From: an uncultured Roseburia sp.
GTDB lineage: Bacteria; Bacillota; Clostridia; Lachnospirales; Lachnospiraceae
Assembly (NCBI GenBank): GCA_934317215.1
Contig: CAKREH010000038.1
Span: 1-31,805, forward strand
Reading direction: 5' to 3'
Length of the DNA: 31,805 bases
This document shows positions 21,984-30,164 of this stretch, piece by piece (within the stretch, counting starts at the first letter, position 1; every line of letters starts with the position of its first letter). The notes under the pieces are model-generated. The model saw only the letters and a list, made by a program, of their open reading frames with translations. It did no database searches and was not told the origin of the DNA. A program made the translations under genes and the position numbers.

Positions 21984-22923
21984 ACAACATCTTCTTCTTC
22001 CGAAGCACCAGCATCGTCACAATGCAGATCAACAATGTCAGAACGCAGATGATCAGAAATCCGTGCGGTGTATTTGCAAACGGCATCCATTTCTCATTGA
22101 CGTTCATTCCATAGATACCGGAAATAACAGTCGGGATTGCCATGACGATCGTGATGGATGTCAGGTATTTCATGACATTGTTCAGACGGTTATCTATCAC
22201 AGATGACATCAACTCTCTGGTACCATTGATGATATCACGGTAAATGGATGTCATCTCAATCGCCTGCCGGTTCTCGACAATGACATCACCGAGCAGTTCC
22301 TTGTCCTCCGGGTACTGCTCTAATCGCTTATACCTGGTCAGCCGGTCTAAGACAACGCCATTTGCACGCAGGGATGTAGCAAAGTATACCAATGTGGATT
22401 CTAATTCATGAAGGTCGATCAGATCGATATCCTCTGTATGTTTGCCGATCCGCTCCTCGATCTCCGTTCTTTTCTTATCGATGACACGCAGATTCATCTG
22501 GTAGTTTGTCGCCGTGCGGAACAAAATCTGATATACAAAACGCATTTTTTTCTTCGTGCTGAACTCTTTCACACGATTGTTGACAAAGTTCTGCAATACC
22601 GGTGTATCATCGGTACAGACTGTCACGATCACATCCTGCGTTAAAATGATACCAAGCGGAATTGTCGTGTAACTCTGTTTTTCATGACGTATCTCAACCG
22701 TTGGAATATCGACTAAAATCAAAGTATAACCATCCTGAAGCTCGATACGGGAGCTCTCCTCCTCATCGAGTGCGGCCTGGATATCTTCGATATCTACATT
22801 CAATACTTCTGCAATCTCGGCACATTCCTGATGCGTCGGCTGGAGCATCTGCACCCATACGCCGTCCCCGATCTTTTCCTCTTCCTGGATCCGCTGATTA
22901 TCCGTCTTAAAATATCTTATCAT
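21982..22923 (-). CDS. corA: CorA-family divalent metal cation transporter
   Basis: CorA proteins are homopentameric channels for Mg2+ or Co2+. The long acidic cytoplasmic N-domain contains helical stretches such as EIEERIGKHTEDIDLIDLHE, followed by two C-terminal membrane helices. The signature YGMN lies at the end of TM1 (SITIVMAIPTVISGIYGMNV), and TM2 is HGFLIICVLTLLICIVTMLV, ending in RKKKML. I use the ATG at 22923 (MIRYFKTDNQ) because GAGGAAAATGCC precedes it; the frame is open 11 codons more. Length is 313 aa. Zinc or another metal cannot be excluded as substrate. Confidence 0.93.
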   Translation of the reverse strand: MIRYFKTDNQRIQEEEKIGDGVWVQMLQPTHQECAEIAEVLNVDIEDIQAALDEEESSRIELQDGYTLILVDIPTVEIRHEKQSYTTIPLGIILTQDVIVTVCTDDTPVLQNFVNNRVKEFSTKKKMRFVYQILFRTATNYQMNLRVIDKKRTEIEERIGKHTEDIDLIDLHELESTLVYFATSLRANGVVLDRLTRYKRLEQYPEDKELLGDVIVENRQAIEMTSIYRDIINGTRELMSSVIDNRLNNVMKYLTSITIVMAIPTVISGIYGMNVNEKWMPFANTPHGFLIICVLTLLICIVTMLVLRKKKML

Positions 22924-23001
22924 GGCATTTTCCTCAATTTCCCGGGATACTGCCATGTATCATGCCAGGTTTTTGCACATTACATTTTTCCGGGAATCTT
23001 T

Positions 23002-23502
23002 CTATTCAATTTCTCTGTCATAAATGATCTGATATGCGTTTAAGTCTAGTTTCCTGCCAAACTTAACGCCTGCCTGTCTGATCTGACCACAGTAAGAAAA
23101 ACCAAAGCGTTCATGCAGACGGATACTGACTTCATTTTCACTGGTGATCAGTGAAACAACTGTTCCGATCTGCGGGCACTCTTTGGCATATTGCAATGTT
23201 TTCTCCATGAGACTGCGGCCAATGCCACGCCCTCGATAACCCGCATGAATATAAATAGAGACCTCAACTGCAGGGTCAAAAGCCTTTCTTTCCCTGTAAC
23301 GTGAAAGAGAGGCATAACCCGCGACTGTTCCTGCCTCTTCATATACAAAGATCACATACTGGCCTGTGTGTGCCTGAAGCCACGCCAGACGATCCTCGTA
23401 ATCCTTGATTTCCGTATCAAATGTTGCTGTTGTATGTAAAATGGCATCGTTGTAAATGTCCATCAATGCCGGAATGTCTTTTAACTCTGCTTTACGAATC
23501 AT
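23002..23502 (-). CDS. GNAT-family N-acetyltransferase (phosphinothricin acetyltransferase-like)
   Basis: The 166-residue single GNAT domain begins MIRKAELKDIPALMDIYNDA and has the acetyl-CoA pyrophosphate loop YRGRGIGRSLMEK at about residue 90. SRYRERKAFDPAVEVSIYIH and LHERFGFSYCGQIRQAGVKF resemble the Pat/MnaT/YwnH group, which acetylates phosphinothricin, methionine sulfoximine or related amino compounds. The exact substrate is not predictable. GAGG lies 12 nt before the ATG. It has its own promoter and lies 78 nt before corA, with which it may be co-transcribed. Confidence 0.85.
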   Translation of the reverse strand: MIRKAELKDIPALMDIYNDAILHTTATFDTEIKDYEDRLAWLQAHTGQYVIFVYEEAGTVAGYASLSRYRERKAFDPAVEVSIYIHAGYRGRGIGRSLMEKTLQYAKECPQIGTVVSLITSENEVSIRLHERFGFSYCGQIRQAGVKFGRKLDLNAYQIIYDREIE

Positions 23503-23543
23503 AATATAATCATACCTCAATATTATTTATCATAGCACAGATT

Positions 23544-23572
23544 TTTATACCACGCCATGAAAAGTTTGTAAA
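23544..23572 (-). promoter_or_regulatory. Promoter for the GNAT gene (and possibly corA)
   Basis: On the minus strand TTTACA (23572-23567) and TATAAA (23549-23544) are 17 nt apart, each matching five of six consensus bases. The predicted start is about 35 nt upstream of the GNAT ATG. It lies in the gap after the HAD phosphatase gene. Confidence 0.7.
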
Positions 23573-23609
23573 TTCCATGTAAATAAGATTTTTGGTTATC
23601 ATTTATTTT

Positions 23610-24266
23610 TCATATTCTCCCCACAGCTTCCGCAAACGTTTCCAGATAAATATCTGCCAGTTCCCTGATCTTGTCCTGTTCCTTTTCACTTGCCGCATCA
23701 TAAACCCCAACCGTCACAAACCCGGCTTTTTTCGCTGTCCCGATCGCATAAAGTGCATCCTCAAACACCAGCGTGTGTTCCGGTTTTGTTCCAAGGAAAT
23801 CAGAAGCCGCATGATAAATGTCCGGCTCCACTTTTCCTTTGCCGATTTCCGTGCAGGTAAATATCCGTTCAAAATAAGAAAGCAGGCCTGTGCGCTTTAA
23901 TGCTGCCTCCACCATAGGGCGGTCTGTCGAGGTTGCCACGACCATTTTTATTCCTTCTGCCTGCAGTTTATCCAAAAACTCCCTCACGCCCTCTTTGGGC
24001 TGTACCTCTTTTTCATACGCAGTATAAACGATATTATTTACACCGGTCACGATCTCATCCGTCGATTCAGTGAGGTGGTAATTTTCTTTCACGTATTCCG
24101 CACCCTTTTGCATGCTCATGGAAAACAAAATCTCCGAAAGTTTTTCCCGCACCTCAATTCCTTTATTCTGCAGATACCGCTCGCTGGCGTGTTCCCAGAC
24201 CGGCATGGAATCAAGCAGTGTTCCGTCCATATCAAAAATTGCGCTCTGTATCAGCTCTGTTTTCAT
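23610..24266 (-). CDS. HAD-superfamily hydrolase, beta-phosphoglucomutase-like subfamily
   Basis: The 218-residue protein has all four HAD motifs: I IFDMDGTLLDS (nucleophile D12, acid D14), II VVATSTDRP, III with the lysine of KGKVEPDIY, and IV VFEDALYAIGTAKKAG. A helical cap occupies residues about 17-85, as in subfamily IA phosphatases and beta-phosphoglucomutases. It is the third gene after thiM and thiE with only 32 nt separating it from thiE, so a phosphatase role in thiamine metabolism, for example on thiamine monophosphate or HMP phosphate, is plausible but inferred. The Shine-Dalgarno is weak (GGGGATG). Confidence 0.85.
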   Translation of the reverse strand: MKTELIQSAIFDMDGTLLDSMPVWEHASERYLQNKGIEVREKLSEILFSMSMQKGAEYVKENYHLTESTDEIVTGVNNIVYTAYEKEVQPKEGVREFLDKLQAEGIKMVVATSTDRPMVEAALKRTGLLSYFERIFTCTEIGKGKVEPDIYHAASDFLGTKPEHTLVFEDALYAIGTAKKAGFVTVGVYDAASEKEQDKIRELADIYLETFAEAVGRI

Positions 24267-24298
24267 CTACATCTACATCCCCATTCATGCATTTTGAC

Positions 24299-24937
24299 TT
24301 ACCTGCACACTTCCTCGGACAACTTCCTCAGTTCCTGTGCAGCCGCCCGGATATCTTTCTGCGCAAAGATAGCACTGATCACAGCCACACCGTCGATCCC
24401 CGTTCCCTTTAACTGTAAAATGTTGTCCCGGCTGATCCCGCCGATTGCAGCCACAGGGATCTGTACTGCTGCACAGATTTCTTTTAACACCTCATGATCT
24501 AAGGTTCCCACATCTTTTTTCGTGCCGCTTCCAAACACAGCACCGGAGCCAAGGTAAGTCGCCCCGCATTTTTCCGCACGCAGCGCTTCCTCCACCGAGT
24601 GTGCCGAGACTCCGATGATCTTATCCTCTCCAATTCTTTTTCGCACTTCTCCTGCCTCCATATCATCCTGTCCGACATGCACACCGTCCGCATCAATCTC
24701 CAATGCAAGATCCACGTTATCATTGATGATAAACGGTACCTTGTACTCCCTGCACAATTTTTGTATCTCTTTTGCCTCCTCTAAAAATGCCTGCTCCGAA
24801 AGATTTTTCTCGCGAAGCTGTAAAAAGGACACACCGCCCTCCAACGCCTGTCTGACCTGCTCATATAATGTCTGACCGTTTAACCAGCTTCTGTCTGTTA
24901 CCCCATATAATAATAACTGTTTTCTATCGAATCTCAT
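24299..24937 (-). CDS. thiE: Thiamine-phosphate synthase
   Basis: ThiE joins HMP pyrophosphate and thiazole phosphate to give thiamine monophosphate. The TIM-barrel motifs are present: LLLYGVTDRSWL, GVSFLQLREKNLSEQAFL (RxK pyrophosphate site), VPFIINDNVDLALEIDADGV, HVGQDD, and the C-terminal AAIGGI and GIDGVAVISAIF. Length 212 aa is normal. It overlaps thiM by 14 nt, which suggests translational coupling. Residues conserved for Mg2+ binding (D of INDN, D of VGQDD) are intact. Confidence 0.95.
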   Translation of the reverse strand: MRFDRKQLLLYGVTDRSWLNGQTLYEQVRQALEGGVSFLQLREKNLSEQAFLEEAKEIQKLCREYKVPFIINDNVDLALEIDADGVHVGQDDMEAGEVRKRIGEDKIIGVSAHSVEEALRAEKCGATYLGSGAVFGSGTKKDVGTLDHEVLKEICAAVQIPVAAIGGISRDNILQLKGTGIDGVAVISAIFAQKDIRAAAQELRKLSEEVCR

Positions 24938-25844
24938 AACGTGCTCCTCTCTCTAACGTATCTCCATCCATACACGACACTGCGTCCATCAGGCTCACAC
25001 GGTAAGTTCCGCTGCCCGCCTGTCCGCTTTTCTCCGCCGCAAGCTCCCCGGCATATCCCATCATGCAGACTGCCGCCGCTGCCGCCTGTAACTTATTTTC
25101 CGGATTTGCAGCAAGAAATGCGGTTAAAATACCGGACAGCTGACATCCTGCACCGGTCACATGCCCCATCTGCGGATTGCCATTTCGAATCACATAACAA
25201 CTGCTGCCATCCGTGACCAGATCTATGGCTCCGGTAATGGCAACGATCGTCTGCAGTTTCTTTGACAGCATTTTTGCATTACTAATATGCTGTGCTAAAT
25301 TTTCCTCTGTCACTGTATCTGCATTATCTGCGTCCACGCCTCTTCCAGAACCATCTGCACTTGTAATTTCTCCACAATAATCTGATCGAACCGTAACTTT
25401 TTCCACATCCATTGTATCTGACGCTGCCAAATTTCCACTATTCTTTTCCTGTGTTTCACACAGAGATGCCAGGGTTTTGATCTCAGAAATATTTCCACGG
25501 ACCGCATCAAATCTGACTTCCTTTAAAAGCTGCTCCGCTGTCTGTTTCCGGAAACTGCTTGCACCGACTCCCACCGGATCTAACACTACGACATGTCCAA
25601 GTTTATTTGCCATTTTTCCCGCTTTTATCATTGCCAGGATTTTCTTTTTGTTTGGCGTTCCAAGATTCAGATTTAACCCCATGCAGTGTGCCGTGATTTC
25701 TTCTACCTCTGCCTCCTCATCTGCCATGATCGGACTTGCCCCACATGCTAAAAGGACATTTGCAACATCATTTGCCGTCACATAATTTGTTATGTTATGG
25801 ATCAACGGCGCCACGCACCGCACATTTTCCAGATACTCTTTCAT
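24924..25844 (-). CDS. thiM: Hydroxyethylthiazole kinase
   Basis: ThiM phosphorylates 4-methyl-5-(2-hydroxyethyl)thiazole, a salvage step feeding ThiE. VAPLIHNITNYVTANDVANV, LNLNLGTP, VVLDPVGVGAS and the catalytic GHVTGAGCQLSGIL identify it. At 306 aa it is about 35-40 residues longer than the usual 262-272: an acidic, Ser/Thr-rich insert at about residues 129-166 separates RGNISEI from RGVDA. The start at 25844 follows AATGGAGAAAATTT. It is the first gene of thiM-thiE-HAD. No THI-box (TPP riboswitch) is recognisable upstream. Confidence 0.94.
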   Translation of the reverse strand: MKEYLENVRCVAPLIHNITNYVTANDVANVLLACGASPIMADEEAEVEEITAHCMGLNLNLGTPNKKKILAMIKAGKMANKLGHVVVLDPVGVGASSFRKQTAEQLLKEVRFDAVRGNISEIKTLASLCETQEKNSGNLAASDTMDVEKVTVRSDYCGEITSADGSGRGVDADNADTVTEENLAQHISNAKMLSKKLQTIVAITGAIDLVTDGSSCYVIRNGNPQMGHVTGAGCQLSGILTAFLAANPENKLQAAAAAVCMMGYAGELAAEKSGQAGSGTYRVSLMDAVSCMDGDTLERGARYEIR

Positions 25845-26136
25845 AAATTTTCTCCATTATAAAAATCCACAGTAGATTTCACTTGCAAAATTTTCCCGCC
25901 CTGTGCCATCCACTTTTACGCACATTATACCGCATTTCCCTCTTCCCGCCTACGCAACTTTATGAATTTCTTATCTGTTTTTAAGATTTCCTTCATTTTC
26001 CAGTCAAGAAATGGTCACAATTATTTCGTATCATTAATAACATCAAAAGGAGCTGTTGAGTTTCGACTCGGTGGTTGGGGTTCTGTCAGTTCCGTCAAAA
26101 AACAATCCTGTCCGACTTTCCGGCAGGTTTACATAT
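25845..26136 (-). promoter_or_regulatory. Gap between thiM and the TraX-family gene; possible -10 for thiM
   Basis: A TATAAT box lies on the minus strand (25929-25924), about 80 nt before the thiM ATG, without a good -35 at 16-18 nt. Near 26098-26125 the minus strand has CCTGCCGG...CGGACAGG followed by ATTGTTTTTT, a second possible terminator. The remaining bases (26041-26100) match nothing I recognise. I looked for the TPP riboswitch core (CUGAGA, ACCUGAUCUGGAUAAUGCCAG) and did not see it. Confidence 0.35.
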
Positions 26137-26182
26137 AAAAAGGACTTTAGAAAACATCTCCTCCGTTTTCTAAAGTCCTTTT
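26130..26182 (-). terminator. Intrinsic terminator downstream of the TraX-family gene
   Basis: The arms at 26138-26155 and 26165-26182 are a perfect 18-bp inverted repeat (AAAAGGACTTTAGAAAAC and its complement) with loop ATCTCCTCC. On the minus strand the second arm ends in CCTTTTTATATG. It lies about 27 nt beyond the stop of the membrane protein gene. Confidence 0.85.
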
Positions 26183-26208
26183 CCATATGCCGTTCCAATG
26201 AACATTCA

Positions 26209-26937
26209 CTATATTGCAGACACCGCTCCATACCCCATTTTATATACGATCAGATACAGAATCAGCAGATGCACCGGATAAAATGCGTAAAAGAAATATT
26301 TCATTCCAAAACCGCGTTTTCCATTGTAATAAAAGATTGGAACAAATGCGAATACTGCTGCCCATTCCCACCATACAAATGCCAGACATCCAAACACGAC
26401 CTGCTGCATCCTGCTTCTCCGGAACAGGTAAAATACCATAATGCAGAGCACTCCGAGTGCGCCGTAATCCGTTGATAAAAACTCTGCCGCAAACATTCCG
26501 GCAAGAATTGCAAGCGTAGACAGTCCCGTTCTCTTCCAGACATTCCAGCGGCTCTGATTCATCACTGCATCATACGCCATCATGGTAAGCAGGCCAAGCA
26601 GCAGCGTAAAAAACACATTCTGATATCCGACTTCCAAAACTTTTCCGTTGAATGCCAGATCAAACGGGATCTCAGATACTGCCGCAAAACATCCCAGACG
26701 CAGTGCATATTTTTCCCGGTCTCTCGTATGCATAAATCCTTCTACCAGAAGAAAACAGAATATCGGAAACGCAATCCTTCCGATATTCCGCATAACACGA
26801 TACAGCTGATAAAGACCGTCATTATAGCCTCCGAATTTTAATATACGAATGATCACGGTTGCCGCAATATGATCGATCAGCATTGTTACGATTGCGATCA
26901 TTTTTAATGTACTTCCACTGAGTCCTTTTCTTTCCAT
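26209..26937 (-). CDS. TraX-family integral membrane protein (putative acetyltransferase-like)
   Basis: The 242-residue protein has about eight hydrophobic segments. The N-terminal region GSTLKMIAIVTMLIDHIAAT and RNIGRIAFPIFCFLLVEGFM (conserved IDH, GRIAFPIF and EGF/Y motifs) and the later SEIPFDLAF are characteristic of the TraX family, named for the F-plasmid protein that acetylates pilin. Chromosomal Firmicute homologues are not linked to conjugation, and the function here is unknown. The ATG at 26937 follows AGGGGATTTC. It lies 84 nt after pyrF, behind a terminator. Confidence 0.85.
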   Translation of the reverse strand: MERKGLSGSTLKMIAIVTMLIDHIAATVIIRILKFGGYNDGLYQLYRVMRNIGRIAFPIFCFLLVEGFMHTRDREKYALRLGCFAAVSEIPFDLAFNGKVLEVGYQNVFFTLLLGLLTMMAYDAVMNQSRWNVWKRTGLSTLAILAGMFAAEFLSTDYGALGVLCIMVFYLFRRSRMQQVVFGCLAFVWWEWAAVFAFVPIFYYNGKRGFGMKYFFYAFYPVHLLILYLIVYKMGYGAVSAI

Positions 26938-26970
26938 GAAATCCCCTATCTGTTTCAACTTTCTCTTTTA

Positions 26971-27010
26971 ACTGAAAAAAGAGAAAGACACGTTCATCTT
27001 TCTCTTTTTC
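26971..27010 (-). terminator. Intrinsic terminator of pyrF
   Basis: A 13-14-bp stem is formed by 26975-26988 and 26997-27010 (AAAAAGAGAAAGA and TCTTTCTCTTTTT, loop CACGTTCA). On the minus strand it ends CTCTTTTTTCAG, giving the U-tract. It starts just after the pyrF stop and separates it from the TraX-family gene. Confidence 0.85.
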
Positions 27011-27020
27011 CTGTTTTTAT

Positions 27021-27719
27021 CTAGCCTGCAAATTCCTCTACACATCTGCGATATGCCGCTACCGGATCATCTGCCTGTGTGATCGGTCTTCCGACTACGA
27101 TATAGTCAGAACCGAGTTCTTTTGCCTTTGCCGGTGTTGTCACACGTTTCTGATCGCCAACATCGCCGTCTGCAAAACGGACACCCGGTGTGATAGTTAA
27201 GAATTTGTCTCCACATACCTCGTGTACTTTTCCTGCTTCAAGCGGAGAACATACAACGCCGTCTAATCCGGCTTCCATTGTATTCTTAGCATAATGCATA
27301 ACAGTCTGATCGATCGGTTTGTCGATCCACAGTTCCTGCTGCATTACCTCTTCGCTGGTAGAAGTAAGCTGTGTGACTGCGATCAGAAGCGGTCTTGTTC
27401 CGTCCTCTCTCGTCAGTCCCTCGATGGCAGCCTGCATCATTGCTTTGGTTCCCGCCGCATGTACGTTACACATATCCACATCCAGTCCTGATAAAACGGA
27501 CATTGCTTTTTTAACGGTATTTGGAATGTCATGTAATTTTAAATCAAGGAAAATCTTGTGTCCCATCTGTTTGATCGTACGGACAATTTCCGGTCCCTCT
27601 GCATAAAACAGCTCCATGCCGATCTTTACAAAAGGTTTTTCCTCTTTGAATTTTCCAAGAAAATTAATCACTTCTTCTTTGCTGTTAAAATCACATGCAA
27701 TAATAACGTCTCTTCCCAT
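27021..27719 (-). CDS. pyrF: Orotidine 5'-phosphate decarboxylase
   Basis: PyrF converts OMP to UMP, the last step of de novo pyrimidine synthesis. The catalytic D59-x-K61-x-x-D64 tetrad region is in FLDLKLHDIPNTV, and the phosphate-binding end is VVGRPITQADDPVAAYR. Length 232 aa fits the type 1 family. AGGAGGAAGAT precedes the ATG. It is monocistronic here, with its own promoter and terminator; no other pyr genes are in the window and no PyrR or pyrimidine-responsive leader is evident. Confidence 0.96.
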   Translation of the reverse strand: MGRDVIIACDFNSKEEVINFLGKFKEEKPFVKIGMELFYAEGPEIVRTIKQMGHKIFLDLKLHDIPNTVKKAMSVLSGLDVDMCNVHAAGTKAMMQAAIEGLTREDGTRPLLIAVTQLTSTSEEVMQQELWIDKPIDQTVMHYAKNTMEAGLDGVVCSPLEAGKVHEVCGDKFLTITPGVRFADGDVGDQKRVTTPAKAKELGSDYIVVGRPITQADDPVAAYRRCVEEFAG

Positions 27720-27784
27720 ATCTTCCTCCTGCTTTACCCTATCCGGTTTATTTTCCCATTGTCAAATGCACTCTATCGTCAAAA

Positions 27785-27813
27785 ATTATACCCGTATAGC
27801 AGGCGTTTTGCAA
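27785..27813 (-). promoter_or_regulatory. Sigma-A promoter of pyrF
   Basis: On the minus strand TTGCAA (27813-27808) and TATAAT (27790-27785) are 17 nt apart. The -35 starts 15 nt after the stop of the chemoreceptor gene, and the predicted start is about 60 nt before the pyrF ATG. Confidence 0.8.
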
Positions 27814-27828
27814 GTCATTTTCCATGAC

Positions 27829-29946
27829 TTAAGCAAGCTTAAAACGATTGATCGTCTCCATCAGGTCTTTTGCGATTGCCTGCAGCGTCTCGGTATGTTC
27901 GCTGATTTCTGCCATTGTGACATTTACCTGCTCGGTGGAAGCATTGACTTCCTCGGTTGCCGCTGCGGACTGCTCAGACACCGATGCAATCGTTCCCATC
28001 TTATCCACAACAAGATCTTTGTTGGCAGACATATTGTCATTCAGGGCATTGATGCGTTCCATACCAGAGCCTAACATTTCGATCTGTTTCATGATCTCGC
28101 CAAAGATCTCTTCCGTGCGGTTGATCGCCTCCTGCTGCTCAGTCTGCAGTACTTCATTTTCCTGCATCGTGGACTCAACCAGTTTTGATTTTTCTGTGAT
28201 TTCCGTGATGATCTTCTTGATCTCATCCGTTGACTCTTTCGACTCATCCGCCAGTTTACGGATCTCATCTGCAACAACTGCGAAACCTTTTCCCATCTCT
28301 CCGGCTCTTGCTGCCTCAATACTTGCATTTAAGGACAACAGGTTCGTCTGTGATGTGATGTCTGCGATCGTATCTGATATATAGAAAATCTTATCAATGC
28401 TCTCGACCATCTCATTCATAACTTCTAACGAAACTTTTGATTTCTCAGCTGTTTTTCCTGATTTTTTGATCAGGTCTTTTACGCTCTCAATTCCCTCGGT
28501 GCTGACTTCATTTGCCTTCTCCGTCATGCCGTTCATACCGGAAACATATTCTTTTGTTTCATCTAAGCTGTTCTTTAAATGCTCTACTTCCGTGTTGGCT
28601 TCCTGTGTACTTTCCGCCTGTTTTACCGCACCCTGCGCCACACTATCGATTGCCTGTGTTACCTGCTCGATCGTTGTTTTTGTATTTCCAGCGACTTCTG
28701 AGATGCCTCCTGCAACTTCAAGAATATGGTTTGATTTATCCTCAACTGCATGGATCAGTCCGGACACATCATCCATCATACCGTTAAAATTTGTTTCAAG
28801 CACGCCAAACTCATCGCTTCTGGTAACTTTAATCTTCTCGGAAAAATCACCACCCGCCACACGATGTGTCGCGTTCTGGAGTTTTTTGATCTCACGGTTA
28901 AAACTGAGTGCTGTCATGACCGCGATCACACATCCAAAGATCAGTCCGATCACACCGGCGATCAGTGTTCCAATGTTAATATTAATCAGATTCTTCTGGT
29001 TTTCCTGATCACTGATACAGCCGAGCAGTCTCCATCCGGTAATGCGGTCTGTCATCGCCGTAATGGCACAGTTCCTTCCCTCTGCACGCATGGTATAAGA
29101 TGCCTGCAATACAATATCATCCGCTGCCGGATCTTCATTTTCCTCCAGCTTTGCTTTCTGTTCTTCGAGTTTATCTAATTCTTCTGTTAAAGGAGCAAAA
29201 AATTCAAGGTCAGCAACCGTACCATCCGCAAAAGTGTTACTTTCACTGTCTACCATGATATTTCCCTGCTCGTCTACCAGCATAACAAATCCTGTATTTA
29301 AAAGTCTGATATTTTCCACATAGTCTGCCAGTGCAGATGCCTCAATATCCATCGCAACAACGCCCTGGACAACATCCTTATATTTTACTTCCTGACATAC
29401 CGTAATAATCTGCTCCCCGGTTTCTTCATCCGCATACGGTGCAGTGATATAGCTGAAAATAGAATTTACTTTTGCTTTTCTTCCCTGACATGCGGTATAC
29501 CATTCCTTTCCGGAAAGGTCTTTATTTTCCACTGTGTTCACCGCTGTCTTTGAACCGTCAGCTTCGTATTTTACCCACCCGGTGATCGTTCTGCCATCAT
29601 TTAAAGCATAATAGGCACGCACCGAACCATTTACGACTTTACAGGCTGCAACCAGTTCGTCGTTTACATTGTCAATATATTTATCATAATTTCCCGGCTC
29701 AAGCAAAAGCTGTTTGATACTGTCTTTTCTTGTCAAAAGATCCACCGGTATACTGATCGTTTTCTCATATGTCTGCAGACTTGTCATCGCACTGCTTAGT
29801 GTCTGCTCACTCGTAAGCTGCATATTACTGTTTAATACGCTCTTTACTTTACTGTATGTCAAAAGTGCACAGATCAAAACACTTCCAAGAATCGCAGCCA
29901 TAAACGCTGCGATCAGCTTCGCACTAAGACTTGTTTTTTTCTTCAT
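27829..29946 (-). CDS. Methyl-accepting chemotaxis protein with dCache sensor
   Basis: This transmembrane chemoreceptor signals through CheW-CheA. The 705 residues contain TM1 at about 10-31 (LIAAFMAAILGSVLICALLT), a large extracytoplasmic double-Cache sensor at about 35-320 (WYTACQGRKAKVNSIFSY, then VVQGVVAMDIEASALADYVE and TGFVMLVDEQGNIM), TM2 at about 323-347, HAMP at about 348-400 and a coiled-coil signalling domain with hairpin tip EMGKGFAVVADEIRKLADES. The C-terminus ends NRFKLA without the CheR-tethering pentapeptide. The ATG at 29946 follows AGGGGGATTTCACAA. The ligand is unknown. A cre site overlaps its start of transcription. Confidence 0.95.
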   Translation of the reverse strand: MKKKTSLSAKLIAAFMAAILGSVLICALLTYSKVKSVLNSNMQLTSEQTLSSAMTSLQTYEKTISIPVDLLTRKDSIKQLLLEPGNYDKYIDNVNDELVAACKVVNGSVRAYYALNDGRTITGWVKYEADGSKTAVNTVENKDLSGKEWYTACQGRKAKVNSIFSYITAPYADEETGEQIITVCQEVKYKDVVQGVVAMDIEASALADYVENIRLLNTGFVMLVDEQGNIMVDSESNTFADGTVADLEFFAPLTEELDKLEEQKAKLEENEDPAADDIVLQASYTMRAEGRNCAITAMTDRITGWRLLGCISDQENQKNLININIGTLIAGVIGLIFGCVIAVMTALSFNREIKKLQNATHRVAGGDFSEKIKVTRSDEFGVLETNFNGMMDDVSGLIHAVEDKSNHILEVAGGISEVAGNTKTTIEQVTQAIDSVAQGAVKQAESTQEANTEVEHLKNSLDETKEYVSGMNGMTEKANEVSTEGIESVKDLIKKSGKTAEKSKVSLEVMNEMVESIDKIFYISDTIADITSQTNLLSLNASIEAARAGEMGKGFAVVADEIRKLADESKESTDEIKKIITEITEKSKLVESTMQENEVLQTEQQEAINRTEEIFGEIMKQIEMLGSGMERINALNDNMSANKDLVVDKMGTIASVSEQSAAATEEVNASTEQVNVTMAEISEHTETLQAIAKDLMETINRFKLA

Positions 29947-29974
29947 TTGTGAAATCCCCCTTCTTTTCTCGTTA

Positions 29975-29988
29975 TGTAAGCGGTTACA
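29975..29988. promoter_or_regulatory. Catabolite-responsive element (cre, CcpA site) at the chemoreceptor promoter
   Basis: TGTAAGCGGTTACA fits the cre consensus TGWAANCGNTNWCA at every position. It is centred about 15 nt downstream of the -10 box, overlapping the predicted start site, a position that normally gives CcpA repression. Sugar-controlled expression of the receptor is inferred. Confidence 0.75.
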
Positions 29989-29994
29989 TTTTTT

Positions 29995-30003
29995 ATTATA
30001 ACA
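29995..30003 (-). promoter_or_regulatory. Extended -10 promoter of the chemotaxis receptor gene
   Basis: On the minus strand TGTTATAAT (30003-29995) is an extended -10 motif. No good -35 lies 17 nt upstream, which is tolerable for this promoter class. It lies about 50 nt upstream of the gene's ATG and just after the tRNA-Pro terminator. Confidence 0.65.
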
Positions 30004-30035
30004 TAGATATGACAAATAGGGAATATATTTTAAAT

Positions 30036-30078
30036 AAGAAAAACCGCCAACCCCTGATCTCTCAAGGATTGACGGTTT
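30036..30078 (-). terminator. Intrinsic terminator downstream of tRNA-Pro
   Basis: The arms at 30041-30056 and 30063-30078 make a 16-bp stem with three G-U wobbles and a 6-nt loop. On the minus strand GGCGGTTTTTC supplies the U-tract. It lies 12 nt beyond the 3' end of the tRNA. Confidence 0.85.
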
Positions 30079-30090
30079 CCCATCTCATAG

Positions 30091-30164
30091 TCGGCGCGAC
30101 AGGATTTGAACCTGCGACCTCTGCGTCCCGAACGCAGCGCTCTACCAAGCTGAGCCACGCGCCG
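30091..30164 (-). tRNA. tRNA-Pro (anticodon CGG)
   Basis: The 74-nt minus-strand sequence folds into a full cloverleaf: acceptor CGGCGCG/CGCGCCG, D-arm GCTC/GAGC, anticodon stem CTGCG/CGCAG with loop TTCGGGA, a 5-nt variable region AGGTC, and T-arm GCAGG-TTCAAAT-CCTGT. The anticodon CGG reads proline codon CCG. The discriminator base is A, and CCA is not encoded. It is a single tRNA with its own terminator. Confidence 0.96.

Noticed and set aside
25845..26040. TPP riboswitch upstream of thiM
   Set aside because: The conserved CUGAGA and the ACCUGAUCUGGAUAAUGCCAG-type blocks could not be found on the minus strand.
26056..26475. Plus-strand open frame opposite the TraX-family gene
   Set aside because: It runs through a terminator hairpin and antisense to a well-supported membrane protein gene, with no recognisable domain.
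27812..27830. Terminator of the chemoreceptor gene
   Set aside because: The AAGTCAT/ATGACTT stem is only 7 bp and lacks a U-tract; it also overlaps the pyrF -35 box.
27848..28384. Long plus-strand open frame opposite the chemoreceptor signalling domain
   Set aside because: It is a Ser/Ile-rich shadow typical of the complement of a coiled-coil gene and has no start signal.
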